The notes: generated by a model from the letters alone, not told the origin. A stretch of DNA of 64,000 nt from Nocardioides mangrovicus (GCF_003674065.1 NZ_RDBE01000001.1:92567-156566), one strand, 5' to 3'. Counted from the first letter of the stretch, positions 36,580 through 44,609 are shown. A program made the numbers and translations.

Positions 36580-36912
36580 ATGTCGCAGTACCTGATCCTG
36601 ATCTACGAGACCGAGGCCGACTACGCCGCCGCCACGCCGGAGACGTTCGGGCAGGTGAGCCAGGCGCACACCGAGTTCATGGAGAAGCACCAGGACGCGC
36701 TCGTCGGCGGCAACGCGCTGCAGCCGACGCAGACCGCCACCACCGTCGTCGCCGGTGCCGTCACCGACGGGCCGTTCGCGGAAACCAAGGAGGCGCTCGG
36801 CGGCTACTACCTGATCGAGGCGCCCGACCTCGACGCGGCGCTGGCGATCGCGAAGGAGTGCCCGGCGCGCTTCGGCGGGGTCGAGCTGCGTCCGGTCATG
36901 GTGTTCGACTGA
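36580..36912 (+). CDS. YCII-related DGPF domain protein
   Basis: Ferredoxin-like-fold protein of 110 aa of the YciI/DGPF family; the namesake motif appears as VTDGPFAETKEALGGYYLIE. The molecular function is not established, but such proteins are regularly encoded next to ECF42-type sigma factors, as here. ATG 36580 has GAGAGGAG upstream. Its stop (36910-36912) overlaps the region where the sigma factor begins. A 7-bp complement of that ribosome site (CCTCTCG, 36496-36502) lies 62 nt upstream, too distant to give weight. Confidence 0.88.
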   Translation: MSQYLILIYETEADYAAATPETFGQVSQAHTEFMEKHQDALVGGNALQPTQTATTVVAGAVTDGPFAETKEALGGYYLIEAPDLDAALAIAKECPARFGGVELRPVMVFD

Positions 36913-38150
36913 GCGACGCCGAGGCGGCCGCGGCCGTCGCCGACGCGCACCGTCGTGAGTGGGGCCTCGTGCTCGCCGCGACGGTGCGCGTCACGCGCGA
37001 CCTCGACCTGGCCGAGGAGTGCGTGCAGGACGCCTACGCCCGCGCGCTGACGGTGTGGGCCGACGGTGTGCCGCGCAACCCCGCCGCCTGGCTCACCACC
37101 GCCGCGCGGAACCGCGCGATCGACCTGCTGCGCCGCCAGGACCGGTTGCGGCGGCTGCTGCCCGAGCTCGTCGTCGACGACGTCGATCCCGCCTACGAGC
37201 GCGGCGGTATCCCCGACGACCGGCTCCGGCTGATCTGCACCTGCTGCCACCCGGCGCTGGCGCAGCCGGCCCAGGTGGCGCTCACGTTGAGGCTGCTGTG
37301 CGGGCTCACCACCGCGGAGGTGGCGCGGGCGTTCCTGGTGCCCGAGCCGACCATGGCGGCACGCCTCACCCGGGCCAAGAAGAAGATCGCCGGCGCCGGC
37401 ATCCCCTACCGCGAGCCCGACGCCGCGGAGCTGCCCGAGCGGCTGGCCGGCGTGCTGGAGGTGGTGCACCTGCTCTTCACCACCGGGCACACCGCGAGCA
37501 CCGGCGCCGACCTGGTGCGAGCGGACCTGGTGGAGCGCGCGCTGCAGCTGGGCCGGATGCTGCGGACGCTGTGCCCCGGCTCCGGCGACGTCGCCGGACT
37601 GCTGGCGCTGATGCTGCTCACCGACGCCCGTCGCGACACCCGCGTCGACGCCGAGGGCCGGTTGGTGCTGCTCGCCGACCAGGACCGCGACCGCTGGGAC
37701 GGTGAGGAGATCGCCGACGGCGTCGCGCTGGTGCGCGACGCGCTGCGGCTGGGTGGTCCGGGCCGGTACGCGCTGCAGGCGGCCATCGCCGCCGTGCACG
37801 CCGAGGCGCCGAGCTGGGAGCACACCGACTGGCGCGAGATCGTCGGCCTGTACGACGTGCTCGGCACGATCTGGCCCTCGCCGGTGGTCGCGCTCAACCG
37901 GGCGGTGGCGGTGGGGTTCGCCGACGGCCCGGACGCGGGTCTGGCGGCGCTCGACGCCCTGGCCGGCGAGCCGCAGCTGGCGGGCTACGGCTACCTCGCG
38001 GCGTCGCGGGCGGACCTCCTGCGGCGGTTGGACCGCGGCGCCGAGGCCGCCCTGGCCTACGAGGAGGCGCTCCACCTCACCGGGAACGAGGTGGAGCGCG
38101 CGTTCCTCGCCGCTCGGCTGGCCGAGGTCAGGCCCGCGCCTGGCGGATGA
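36858..38150 (+). CDS. ECF-type RNA polymerase sigma factor with C-terminal extension (ECF42-like, DUF6596)
   Basis: Sigma factor of up to 430 aa. Sigma region 2 is at LDLAEECVQDAYARALTVW and NPAAWLTTAARNRAIDLLRR; region 4 at ALTLRLLCGLTTAEVARAFLV and MAARLTRAKKKIAG; a long helical, TPR-like C-terminal half (about residues 190-425) replaces a partner anti-sigma factor in this group. The nearest canonical start is GTG 36858, inside the DGPF gene, with GAAGGA close by. Family N-termini usually begin near SDAEAAAAV, which would need the CTG at 36909 overlapping the DGPF stop as CTGA. Partner is the upstream DGPF protein. The 3' end overlaps the convergent FrnE-like gene. Confidence 0.9.
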   Translation: MPGALRRGRAASGHGVRLSDAEAAAAVADAHRREWGLVLAATVRVTRDLDLAEECVQDAYARALTVWADGVPRNPAAWLTTAARNRAIDLLRRQDRLRRLLPELVVDDVDPAYERGGIPDDRLRLICTCCHPALAQPAQVALTLRLLCGLTTAEVARAFLVPEPTMAARLTRAKKKIAGAGIPYREPDAAELPERLAGVLEVVHLLFTTGHTASTGADLVRADLVERALQLGRMLRTLCPGSGDVAGLLALMLLTDARRDTRVDAEGRLVLLADQDRDRWDGEEIADGVALVRDALRLGGPGRYALQAAIAAVHAEAPSWEHTDWREIVGLYDVLGTIWPSPVVALNRAVAVGFADGPDAGLAALDALAGEPQLAGYGYLAASRADLLRRLDRGAEAALAYEEALHLTGNEVERAFLAARLAEVRPAPGG

Positions 38151-38766
38151 CCTCGGCGTACTGCTCCACGCTGACCGCGCCCGGCACCCCGAGCCGCTCG
38201 TCGAGCACGACGAACGGCACCCCGGTGATGCCGAGCCGGGCGGCGGTGCGCTGGTCGGCCTCGATCACCTCGGCGTAGCGGTCGCCGTCGAGCACCTCGC
38301 GGATCTCCGCCTCGGCCAGCCCGAGGCCGACCCCGATGCGCACCAGCTCGTCGGCGCGGAACACCTCGAGGTTGCCGGCGAACAGCTCGGCCTGGATGGC
38401 CCGCAGGTAGTCCCAGCCGACGCCGTGCTCCTGGCCCAGCTGCACGACGCGATGCATGCCGGCGGTGTTGGCCACCGCGTGGTCGGCGGCGTAGGGGAGA
38501 CCGTCGGCGGCGGCGCGCTCGGCCATCTGCCCCTCCATCGCCACGGCCTGCTCGTGCGGCAGACCGTGATGGCTGCCGAGGTACTCCACCGCGGTGCCCA
38601 CCTCGGTCGGGCTGCTCGGGTCGAGCTGGAAGGCGTGCACGCGCACCTCCACCGGCTCGCCCGCGCTCTCGATCGCCTGCTGCAGCCGGTGCTCTCCGAG
38701 GTAGCACCAGGGGCAGATGACGTCGGCCCAGACGTCGACGACCAGCGCCGCGTCTGCCACGGTCAC
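38128..38766 (-). CDS. DsbA-family oxidoreductase (FrnE-like)
   Basis: Cytoplasmic thioredoxin-fold protein of 212 aa: VDVWADVICPWCYLG gives the redox motif CPWC near residue 19, then a helical insert, and GITGVPFVVLDERLG the cis-Pro strand. FrnE-type proteins act as dithiol oxidoreductases or isomerases in redox stress and in polyketide clusters. No signal peptide. The GTG start overlaps the stop of the upstream NmrA-like reductase gene by four bases, so the pair is co-expressed under the Rrf2-side promoter. Confidence 0.9.
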   Translation of the reverse strand: MTVADAALVVDVWADVICPWCYLGEHRLQQAIESAGEPVEVRVHAFQLDPSSPTEVGTAVEYLGSHHGLPHEQAVAMEGQMAERAAADGLPYAADHAVANTAGMHRVVQLGQEHGVGWDYLRAIQAELFAGNLEVFRADELVRIGVGLGLAEAEIREVLDGDRYAEVIEADQRTAARLGITGVPFVVLDERLGVPGAVSVEQYAEVIRQARA

Positions 38767-39590
38767 AGCAGGGCCTTCAGCGGCGTAGGCGCGCGACCGG
38801 TGAGGCGCTCGACGACGTCGCTCACGTGGTCGGCGTAGCCCTCGCGGGCGGACTGCGGGAAGCTGGCCAGCAGCTCGGCCACCGGCTGCGGCAGCCCGGC
38901 CCCAACCAGGCCCTCGATGTAGGCGGCGTCGTCGACCTGGACGATCTCCACGCCGCCGGCCAGGGCGGCGAGTTCGGCGGCGCCGACGGCCTCGGGGCCG
39001 GTGACGTCGTAGGCCTGGTTCTCGTGGCCGTCGGTGCTCAGCACGGCGGCGGCCACGGCGGCGCAGTCGGCGCGGGTGACGTAGGCGGTGGCGCCGTCTC
39101 CGAGGTTCGTGACCAGCCGGCCGGCGGCCTCGGCCTGCTCGACGGTGGCCACCTGCATGTCGGCGTAGATGTTGTTGCGCAGCATCGTCCACGCCAGCCC
39201 GGAGGCGCGGAGGGCCTCCTCTGTGGCGTGGTGGTCGGGCACCACGGCGGCCGGGTTGGCCTCGACCGGCTCGGGGATCGAGGTGTAGGCGATGTGCCGG
39301 ACGCCGGCCGCGACGGCGGCGTCGATGGCGGCCTGGTGACCGGCGACGCGCTGGCCGACGGCGTCGGTGGAGATCAGCAGCAGCTTCTCCACCCCGGCGA
39401 ACGCCCCGGGCAGCGAGGCCGGGTCGTCGAAGTCGGCGCGGCGGGTGACGGCGCCTCGCTCGGCGTACTCCGCGAGCTTCGAGGGGTCGCGGCTGAGCAG
39501 CACGACCTCGCCGGGCTCGACGGTCTCGAGCAGGCGGTCGGCGACGAGGCGGCCGAGCTGGCCGGAGGCTCCGGTGACGGCGATGGACAT
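38763..39590 (-). CDS. NmrA-like NAD(P)H:quinone reductase family protein (QOR2-type)
   Basis: Atypical SDR of 275 aa. The N-terminal GASGQLGRLV (from residue 7) is the dinucleotide loop, and TSIPEPVEANPA, HHATEEALRASGLAWTMLRNN match the quinone reductase QOR2/NmrA pattern. Substrate may be a quinone or reactive electrophile. ATG 39590 has AGGGAG upstream. It is divergent from an Rrf2 regulator and co-transcribed with the FrnE-like gene, an arrangement suggesting a thiol/quinone stress response. Confidence 0.88.
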   Translation of the reverse strand: MSIAVTGASGQLGRLVADRLLETVEPGEVVLLSRDPSKLAEYAERGAVTRRADFDDPASLPGAFAGVEKLLLISTDAVGQRVAGHQAAIDAAVAAGVRHIAYTSIPEPVEANPAAVVPDHHATEEALRASGLAWTMLRNNIYADMQVATVEQAEAAGRLVTNLGDGATAYVTRADCAAVAAAVLSTDGHENQAYDVTGPEAVGAAELAALAGGVEIVQVDDAAYIEGLVGAGLPQPVAELLASFPQSAREGYADHVSDVVERLTGRAPTPLKALL

Positions 39591-39630
39591 GGCAGGCTCC
39601 CTTGATCCGTAGTCTTGGTGACGACGATTA

Positions 39631-39660
39631 ACTGTAGTCAGGTCGATGACGATATGACAA
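39631..39660 (-). promoter_or_regulatory. sigma70-like promoter for the NmrA-FrnE unit
   Basis: On the minus strand TTGTCA (39655-39660), 18-bp spacer, TACAGT (39631-39636). The repeated word GTAGTC at 39619-39624? is not perfectly spaced, but GTAGTC does occur on both sides of the -10 region and could form part of the Rrf2 site. Confidence 0.5.
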
Positions 39661-39663
39661 GAT
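39658..39663 (+). promoter_or_regulatory. candidate -10 element for the Rrf2 gene
   Basis: CAAGAT, six bases before the ATG at 39670, no ribosome site: the same leaderless spacing as other regulators in the window, though the hexamer is weaker. It overlaps the -35 of the divergent promoter, so one bound regulator could block both. Confidence 0.35.
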
Positions 39664-39669
39664 GGGGTC

Positions 39670-40128
39670 ATGGCCGCGCCCACGAACACCCGCTTCGCGG
39701 TGGCGGTGCACGCGCTGACCTACCTGGCGGGTCTCGGGGCGCAGCGCGCGATCAGCTCCGATGAGATCGCCGGCAGCGCCAACGTGAACCCGGTGCACAT
39801 CCGCACCGTGATGGGTCCGCTGCGCGAGGCCGGCATCGTCGTCTCGCGCGCGGGCGCCCGCGGCGGCTGGCAGCTCACGCGCGACCCGGCGAGCATCTCG
39901 CTGGCCGAGGTGTGGGACGTGCTGCAGGGCGACGACCCCGTGCTCGGCCTGCACGGACCGAGCCCGGAGTGTCCGGTCGGCGTCGGCGTCCAGGCGGCGC
40001 TGGTCGACCTGGACCGCGAGGTGGCCGAGGCCGTCCGCGCCCGGCTGCGGACCTCGTCGGTGGCCGGCATGCTCGGCGACCTCGAGCTCGACCCGGCCAC
40101 CTGGACCTCGCAGCTAGCGGCTCGCTGA
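39670..40128 (+). CDS. Rrf2 family transcriptional regulator
   Basis: Winged-helix regulator of 152 aa: NTRFAVAVHALTYLAG opens the family, the recognition region is SSDEIAGSANVNPVHIRTVM, and SRAGARGGWQLTRDPASISL is the wing. Iron-sulfur Rrf2 proteins (IscR, NsrR, RsrR) keep three cysteines; this one has a single Cys in SPECPVG, so it more likely senses thiol modification, as YwnA/HypR-type members do. It probably controls the divergent reductase-FrnE pair and itself. The 3' end overlaps the convergent second reductase gene by 15 nt. Confidence 0.9.
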   Translation: MAAPTNTRFAVAVHALTYLAGLGAQRAISSDEIAGSANVNPVHIRTVMGPLREAGIVVSRAGARGGWQLTRDPASISLAEVWDVLQGDDPVLGLHGPSPECPVGVGVQAALVDLDREVAEAVRARLRTSSVAGMLGDLELDPATWTSQLAAR

Positions 40129-40980
40129 CGCCGCGGCCGCGAGCTGATCGCGCGCCGTGAGCGGCTCGCGTTCCAGCAAGGTGCCCAGCAGCGGGTCGAC
40201 GCCGGCGAAGAAGCCCTGCTCCGCGGCCTGGTACATCCCGAGGACGAACCGTGCCATCTGCTCGTCCTGGCCCGCCGCGACCTGCCGGGCCAGCCACTCG
40301 TCCTCCTCCAGCACGACCGAGGTCACCTCGCGTCCCGTCAGCTCCGAGGCGGTGGCGGCGAGGTCGGCGAAGGTCGGGGCGGCGTTCGCGGTGATGGTCG
40401 TCGGTCCGTCGTAGCCGCCGTCGGAGGCCAGCACGATCGCCGCCGCCCGCGCCGCGTCCTCCCGCGCGGTCCAGGACACCGGGCCGTCGGCGGGCACGGC
40501 CACCACGCCAGTCTCCTGCCAGGGCCCCATGAGCCAGGCCAGGCTGTGGGCGTAGAAGCCGTTGCGCAGCGACGTCCACGCGACGCCGGAGCCGGCCAGG
40601 AGCTCCTCGGTGGCGAGGTGGATGCGCGCAGGGACGAACGGCGAGGTAGCCGCCGCGCCCTGGTGGCTGGTGTAGAGGATCCGCCCGACGCCCGCGCTGA
40701 CCGCAGCGTCGATGGCCTGCCGGTGCAGGGCCACCGCATCGGCACCCGGGTCGTTGGAGGAGACGAGCAGCAGCTGGTCGGCGCCGGCGAAGGCCGTCGG
40801 GAGCGAGTCGGCGTCGGCGTAGTCGCCGCCGGAACGCACCTCCACGCCGCGCTCGGCGAACCGCGCCGCCTTGGCGACGTCGCGCACGGCCACCGCGACC
40901 TCGGTGGCCGGGACGAGCTCGAGCAGGTGGTCGACGGTGGCGCCGTTGAGGGCGCCGGTCGCTCCGGTCACGACGATCAT
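40114..40980 (-). CDS. NmrA-like NAD(P)-dependent reductase (second copy)
   Basis: Protein of 288 aa paralogous to the reductase at 38763-39590: VTGATGALNGATVDHLLELV is the nucleotide-binding start, and TSHQGAAATSPFVPARIHLA, EELLAGSGVAWTSLRNGFY match the same positions. It is divergent from the TetR regulator at 41065 with operator-like repeats between, so its inducer differs from that of the Rrf2-controlled copy. ATG 40980 is followed directly by the Rossmann strand. Real substrate unknown. Confidence 0.88.
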   Translation of the reverse strand: MIVVTGATGALNGATVDHLLELVPATEVAVAVRDVAKAARFAERGVEVRSGGDYADADSLPTAFAGADQLLLVSSNDPGADAVALHRQAIDAAVSAGVGRILYTSHQGAAATSPFVPARIHLATEELLAGSGVAWTSLRNGFYAHSLAWLMGPWQETGVVAVPADGPVSWTAREDAARAAAIVLASDGGYDGPTTITANAAPTFADLAATASELTGREVTSVVLEEDEWLARQVAAGQDEQMARFVLGMYQAAEQGFFAGVDPLLGTLLEREPLTARDQLAAAASASR

Positions 40981-40994
40981 GCGAGCCTCCTGGG

Positions 40995-41042
40995 TATCGG
41001 TGGAATACTCATCACGCTATCACCGATAACACAGGCGATAGC
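40995..41042. promoter_or_regulatory. two interlocked inverted repeats between reductase and TetR genes
   Basis: TATCGGTG (40995-41002) pairs with CACCGATA (41021-41028), and GCTATC (41016-41021) with GATAGC (41037-41042). Both lie in the 84-nt divergent gap, upstream of the TetR -10 element. They are the natural candidates for the TetR operator controlling both genes. Confidence 0.55.
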
Positions 41043-41052
41043 AGTGATTCGT

Positions 41053-41058
41053 TACCGT
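41053..41058 (+). promoter_or_regulatory. -10 element, leaderless (TetR gene)
   Basis: TACCGT followed by six bases and the GTG at 41065; no ribosome-binding site. Confidence 0.55.
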
Positions 41059-41064
41059 TGCTAC

Positions 41065-41820
41065 GTGAGCGAGACGGTCGATCGGCGGGCCGGCACCCGG
41101 CAGCGCATCGTCGAGGCGGCGGCACAGGTGCTGCGCGAGCAAGGTCCGGCGGCGGTCACCACCCGTGGCGTGGCTGACGCCGCCGGCGTACAGGCGCCCA
41201 CCCTCTACCGGCTCTTCGGCGACAAGGAAGGCCTCCTCGACGCGGTGGCCGAGCACGTCATGGCCGGTTACGTGAGCGACAAGGCGGCGACGGTCGACGC
41301 CGCGTCGGCGGACGGCGTCGACCCCCTGGACGACCTGCGCGCCGGCTGGGACACCCAGATCGAGTTCGGGCTGGCCAACCCGGCGATCTTCCGGATGCTC
41401 AGCGACCCCGACCGGGTGCGGCACTCGCCGGCGGCGGTGTCGGGCCGGCAGGTGCTGGCCGCGCGGGTGCGCCGGGTGGCGGTGGCCGGTCGGCTACGCG
41501 TCAGCGAGGAGCGAGCGGTCGACCTCATCGCGGCCGCGGGGGTGGGTGCCATCTCGGTGCTGCTGTCGACCCCCGAGCCGGAGCGCGACCGCGGCCTGGC
41601 CGACGCGATGTACGAGGCCGTCCTCGCCCAGGTGCTGGACGGGACGCCGGACGGCGTACCCGAGCGCGCCGAGGCGGGACCGATGGCGGCGACCGTCGCC
41701 TTCCGCGCGATCGCGCCCGAGCTGCATGTGCTGAGCGGGAGCGAGCGCCGGCTGCTCTCGGACTGGCTGGACCGCGTGGTGGCGGACCTCGGCGCGGGGG
41801 CCCGGGTCACGTCGGACTGA
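41065..41820 (+). CDS. TetR/AcrR family transcriptional regulator
   Basis: Repressor of 251 aa. The HTH lies at residues 10-55 (RQRIVEAAAQVLREQG, then TTRGVADAAGVQAPTLYRLF), followed by a helical ligand domain. GTG 41065 begins SETVDRRAGTRQR; a -10 motif is six bases before it, so translation is probably leaderless. It most likely represses the divergent reductase gene through the inverted repeats in the shared upstream region. The end lies six bases from the convergent rarD stop. Confidence 0.92.
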   Translation: MSETVDRRAGTRQRIVEAAAQVLREQGPAAVTTRGVADAAGVQAPTLYRLFGDKEGLLDAVAEHVMAGYVSDKAATVDAASADGVDPLDDLRAGWDTQIEFGLANPAIFRMLSDPDRVRHSPAAVSGRQVLAARVRRVAVAGRLRVSEERAVDLIAAAGVGAISVLLSTPEPERDRGLADAMYEAVLAQVLDGTPDGVPERAEAGPMAATVAFRAIAPELHVLSGSERRLLSDWLDRVVADLGAGARVTSD

Positions 41821-41826
41821 CCGGCG

Positions 41827-42786
41827 TCAGACGGCGGCGGCCTCGGCGCTCTCGCGCAGCGGCCGGCGACGGTGCCGCAGCGCGTCGGCGGTGAAGACCA
41901 CCAGCGCCACCCAGACCAGCACGAAGCCCACCCAGCGCATCGACGTCATCTCCTCGTGCACCACGGCGACGCCGATGACGAACTGCAGGATGGGCGCGAT
42001 GTACTGCAGCAGCCCGAGCGTCGTCATCGGCACCCGGATCGCGGCCGCGCCGAAGCACAGGAGGGGGATCGCGGTGACCAGCCCGGTGGTGGCCAGCAGC
42101 ACGACGTGCCCGGGCCCGTGCCCGAGGAAGTGCCCGCGGCCGGCCAGCCCGAGCCAGACCAGGTAGGCGAGCGCCACCGGCGCGATCACCATGGTCTCGA
42201 AGGTGAGGCTCTCGATGGCGTCCGCGCCGGCGCGCTTCTTGAGCAGTCCGTAGGTGCCGAAGCTGAACGCCAGCAGCAGCGAGATCCACGGCGGCCGCCC
42301 GTACTCCACGGCCAGCCCGACCACCGCCACCACCGCGATCCCGATGGCCGCCCACTGCCACGGCCGCAGCGTCTCCTTGAGCAGCACGACGCCCATCAGC
42401 ACGGTGACCAGCGGGTTGATGAAGTATCCCAGCGAGGTCTCCACCACGAGCCCGTGCGCCACGCCGTAGATGAACCCGCCCCAGTTGACGGTGACGACCA
42501 CGGCCGCCGCCGCGAGCAGCCTCCGCCTGCGCCGGTCGCGGACGATCGACCGCAGCTGCGCCGTCCGGCGGGTGAGCACGACCAGCGCCCCCATGACGAC
42601 CAGCGACCACACCACCCGGTGCGCCAGCACCTCCACCGGCGACGACGGCTCCAGCAGCGGCCAGTACAGCGGGAACAGCCCCCACATCGCATATGCCGCG
42701 ACGCCCAGGAGGAAGCCCTGGCTCTGCTGGTCCCGCCCCGGCGACGACGGTGCTGTCATCGGCGTCTGGCGGGCCGTCTCGCTCAC
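41827..42786 (-). CDS. rarD: RarD-type EamA/DMT transporter
   Basis: Ten-helix membrane protein of 319 aa of the drug/metabolite transporter superfamily. The RarD subgroup is recognised from GVAAYAMWGLFPLYWPLLE, LAHRVVWSLV, VNWGGFIYGVAHGLVVETSL and GYFINPLVTVLMGVV. Its transported compound is not known (chloramphenicol sensitivity is named for the E. coli member). The GTG start has TAGCCT six bases upstream. Expressed alone. Confidence 0.92.
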   Translation of the reverse strand: MSETARQTPMTAPSSPGRDQQSQGFLLGVAAYAMWGLFPLYWPLLEPSSPVEVLAHRVVWSLVVMGALVVLTRRTAQLRSIVRDRRRRRLLAAAAVVVTVNWGGFIYGVAHGLVVETSLGYFINPLVTVLMGVVLLKETLRPWQWAAIGIAVVAVVGLAVEYGRPPWISLLLAFSFGTYGLLKKRAGADAIESLTFETMVIAPVALAYLVWLGLAGRGHFLGHGPGHVVLLATTGLVTAIPLLCFGAAAIRVPMTTLGLLQYIAPILQFVIGVAVVHEEMTSMRWVGFVLVWVALVVFTADALRHRRRPLRESAEAAAV

Positions 42787-42792
42787 CTGGTG

Positions 42793-42798
42793 AGGCTA
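42793..42798 (-). promoter_or_regulatory. -10 element, leaderless (rarD)
   Basis: TAGCCT on the minus strand, six bases before the rarD GTG at 42786. The rest of the 42799-42943 gap, which borders the low-GC unit, shows no gene or repeat I can support. Confidence 0.55.
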
Positions 42799-42943
42799 AA
42801 CCTGGGGAGCAGCTCATCTGTCGAGGGGTGATGCCCTGTCTGCCCCGGGCGCGTCACTTCGCCCACATTGACGCAGCCATGCTCTATTCGGCCTGCACTG
42901 CCTTCGGAGCCAATGCTGCATCTTTAGACGGCCGGGCACGGCA

Positions 42944-43915
42944 TTAAGCAACGCGCAAGTGGCTCCAGCTGGTCAGCTCTCCGAGGTGATCGGCATTGAT
43001 GCCAAGTTCGCGAGCCGCGGCCTCGGTACCGCCGTTCTCGGTGACGAGCCGGGTCATCAACTCGCCATGCACTGGCGCGAAGTACGCCGGCTCGGTACGC
43101 CGCCACTTCGACATCTGAATCTGAAGCGCGCGGTAGCGCTTGTCGTCGATGTACTCGAGGTCGTGGGCTCGATAGATCAGCGCAGCTGCTGAGACGCCCC
43201 AGGAGGACTTGAGGTTCACGAAGTCCCTGAGTTGGGGGTTGGCAGGCACCATGTCGTCGAACTCGGCCTGGGGGAAAAGGAGGTTCGAGGCGAACCGGTT
43301 CGCCTCGGCCTCGGTAGTCGAGGTCGATCGTCGGTGCAGGAGTAGGTGCGCAAGCTCGTGGCCGAGCGTTAGGCGAAGCCGATCACCGGCGACGTTTGGC
43401 GCGAGACCAATGACCGGGACCTTTCCCACCCAGGCCGAGATGCCATCGACGCCGAGCCCGACGATCGGCACCAGACAGACGCCGGCGCGTTCAACCAGCG
43501 AGGTGAGGTTGCGGATGGGACCGTGCTCCTCGTGGCGCAGTGAGTACCGGAGATCGGTCGCGAGGTCATCGAGCTCGTCCATGCTGGTCGGTGAGTCCCC
43601 GGGGCTAAGAGCGAGTTTTGGGGCGCCTGCGGTTGTCTCCTGGAGCTCACCGAATACCTCGCCGGCGAGCCGCAGAAGTTCCTTTGCACGTTTCCTGGTT
43701 GCGACCTTGGTTGAAGCGCGCTGACGGTGCAGAGGCTCAGACATGTCAGGAATCTCGAACCGGTCGTTCGAATAGCCGATCGGCGCCAGATCACCAGTGA
43801 AGCTGCGCGTCCCCTTTTCGATCGCGGAGATCATCTGCGCCGACAGGCCGAGGCGATCACCAAGCTTGTCCTGGGCTATGCCCTCAATGTCCCTGTAAGC
43901 CAGCAGGCGATTCAC
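42944..43915 (-). CDS. HTH (XRE) + ImmA/IrrE metallopeptidase fusion protein
   Basis: Protein of 323 aa. Residues 9-45 form an XRE-type HTH (IAQDKLGDRLGLSAQMISAI). A ImmA/IrrE (COG2856) zinc peptidase domain follows with LGHELAHLLLH (His186, Glu187, His190) and the downstream ligand region TTEAEANRFASNLLFP. In ICEBs1 and Deinococcus, enzymes of this family cleave a repressor to trigger a response; HTH-fused versions occur in phage and toxin-antitoxin-like loci. The GTG start overlaps the stop of the upstream gene (GTGA). Base composition is visibly less GC-rich than the neighbours, suggesting acquisition. Its cleavage target is unknown; the partner below is the first candidate. Confidence 0.85.
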   Translation of the reverse strand: MNRLLAYRDIEGIAQDKLGDRLGLSAQMISAIEKGTRSFTGDLAPIGYSNDRFEIPDMSEPLHRQRASTKVATRKRAKELLRLAGEVFGELQETTAGAPKLALSPGDSPTSMDELDDLATDLRYSLRHEEHGPIRNLTSLVERAGVCLVPIVGLGVDGISAWVGKVPVIGLAPNVAGDRLRLTLGHELAHLLLHRRSTSTTEAEANRFASNLLFPQAEFDDMVPANPQLRDFVNLKSSWGVSAAALIYRAHDLEYIDDKRYRALQIQMSKWRRTEPAYFAPVHGELMTRLVTENGGTEAAARELGINADHLGELTSWSHLRVA

Positions 43916-44487
43916 TGCCCGGCCTCTTCGTCCTCTTCGAGGGTTCCGACGTCGCCGAACGGGTCGCGGCTGCCCTGATCAAACGGCACATCGTCGCTGC
44001 CGCCGTCGTCGAAGTATGGCCAAAAGCCGGCGAAGATGGGCTCGCCCTTCACGTACACACGGGTACTGGCCGCACGCTTGGCACCGGCAGCGATGGACAG
44101 TGTTAGACCAGCCGCGTCGAACTCGTAGACCAGAACACGGATGTCGACGGGCTTCAGAAGCGAGCCGACGCCGAACAGGGCTCCTTGGCCTCTATCGTCC
44201 CAACGCTTCTGGATGGCGACGGCAGTAGCGCTGCGCAGGAGAATTCGCTCTTCGGTCTGCCGCTCAACAAACTCGACACGACCGAAGTCGACGTAGGAAG
44301 GGGACAGGTCGTACGCATCGTCGTGGATGATGCGAGCCTGCATCAGAGAACGGTGGTGGTGGACGCGGGCCATGTTGGACGGGGGTACGTCGTGGTTGTC
44401 GTCCTTGAACTGGCGACTGTAGGCACCGGTGTCGAGGTAGCTGCCGATGAGGTGCGCGGCAATCGGGTCCAGATGGTCCTTCTCCAT
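43912..44487 (-). CDS. unrecognised partner of the HTH-ImmA/IrrE protein
   Basis: Protein of 191 aa with no domain I recognise. It lacks signal and membrane segments. The body mixes strands and helices (for example ILLRSATAVAIQKRWDDRG, SLLKPVDIRVLVYEFDAAG), and the C-terminus is very acidic with many Asp and Gly (FDDGGSDDVPFDQGSRDPFG). ATG 44487 is chosen; the frame is open further upstream but would run through the operator. It is the first gene of a two-gene unit, coupled to the peptidase by a four-base overlap and preceded by a near-perfect operator. It could be the sensor, the effector or the peptidase substrate. Confidence 0.75.
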   Translation of the reverse strand: MEKDHLDPIAAHLIGSYLDTGAYSRQFKDDNHDVPPSNMARVHHHRSLMQARIIHDDAYDLSPSYVDFGRVEFVERQTEERILLRSATAVAIQKRWDDRGQGALFGVGSLLKPVDIRVLVYEFDAAGLTLSIAAGAKRAASTRVYVKGEPIFAGFWPYFDDGGSDDVPFDQGSRDPFGDVGTLEEDEEAGQ

Positions 44488-44500
44488 GGCCGGCAGGTTA

Positions 44501-44535
44501 CTACAATCGTTGTGGAATCTACACAACGAATGTAG
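44501..44535 (-). promoter_or_regulatory. operator of the HTH-ImmA/IrrE unit
   Basis: CTACAATCGTTGTG (44501-44514) and CACAACGAATGTAG (44522-44535) are inverted repeats with 13 of 14 positions complementary and a 7-nt spacer. It begins 14 nt upstream of the first ATG and contains -10-like TGTAGT on the minus strand, so binding would shut the promoter. The HTH protein of the same unit is the likely binder. Confidence 0.7.
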
Positions 44536-44609
44536 GCGGCGCGTCGCTCCGGTCGAGCGGACGGATGCTTGATGACCCAGCCAAGAAACGGCGCCCTGAC
44601 GATGAGGGG

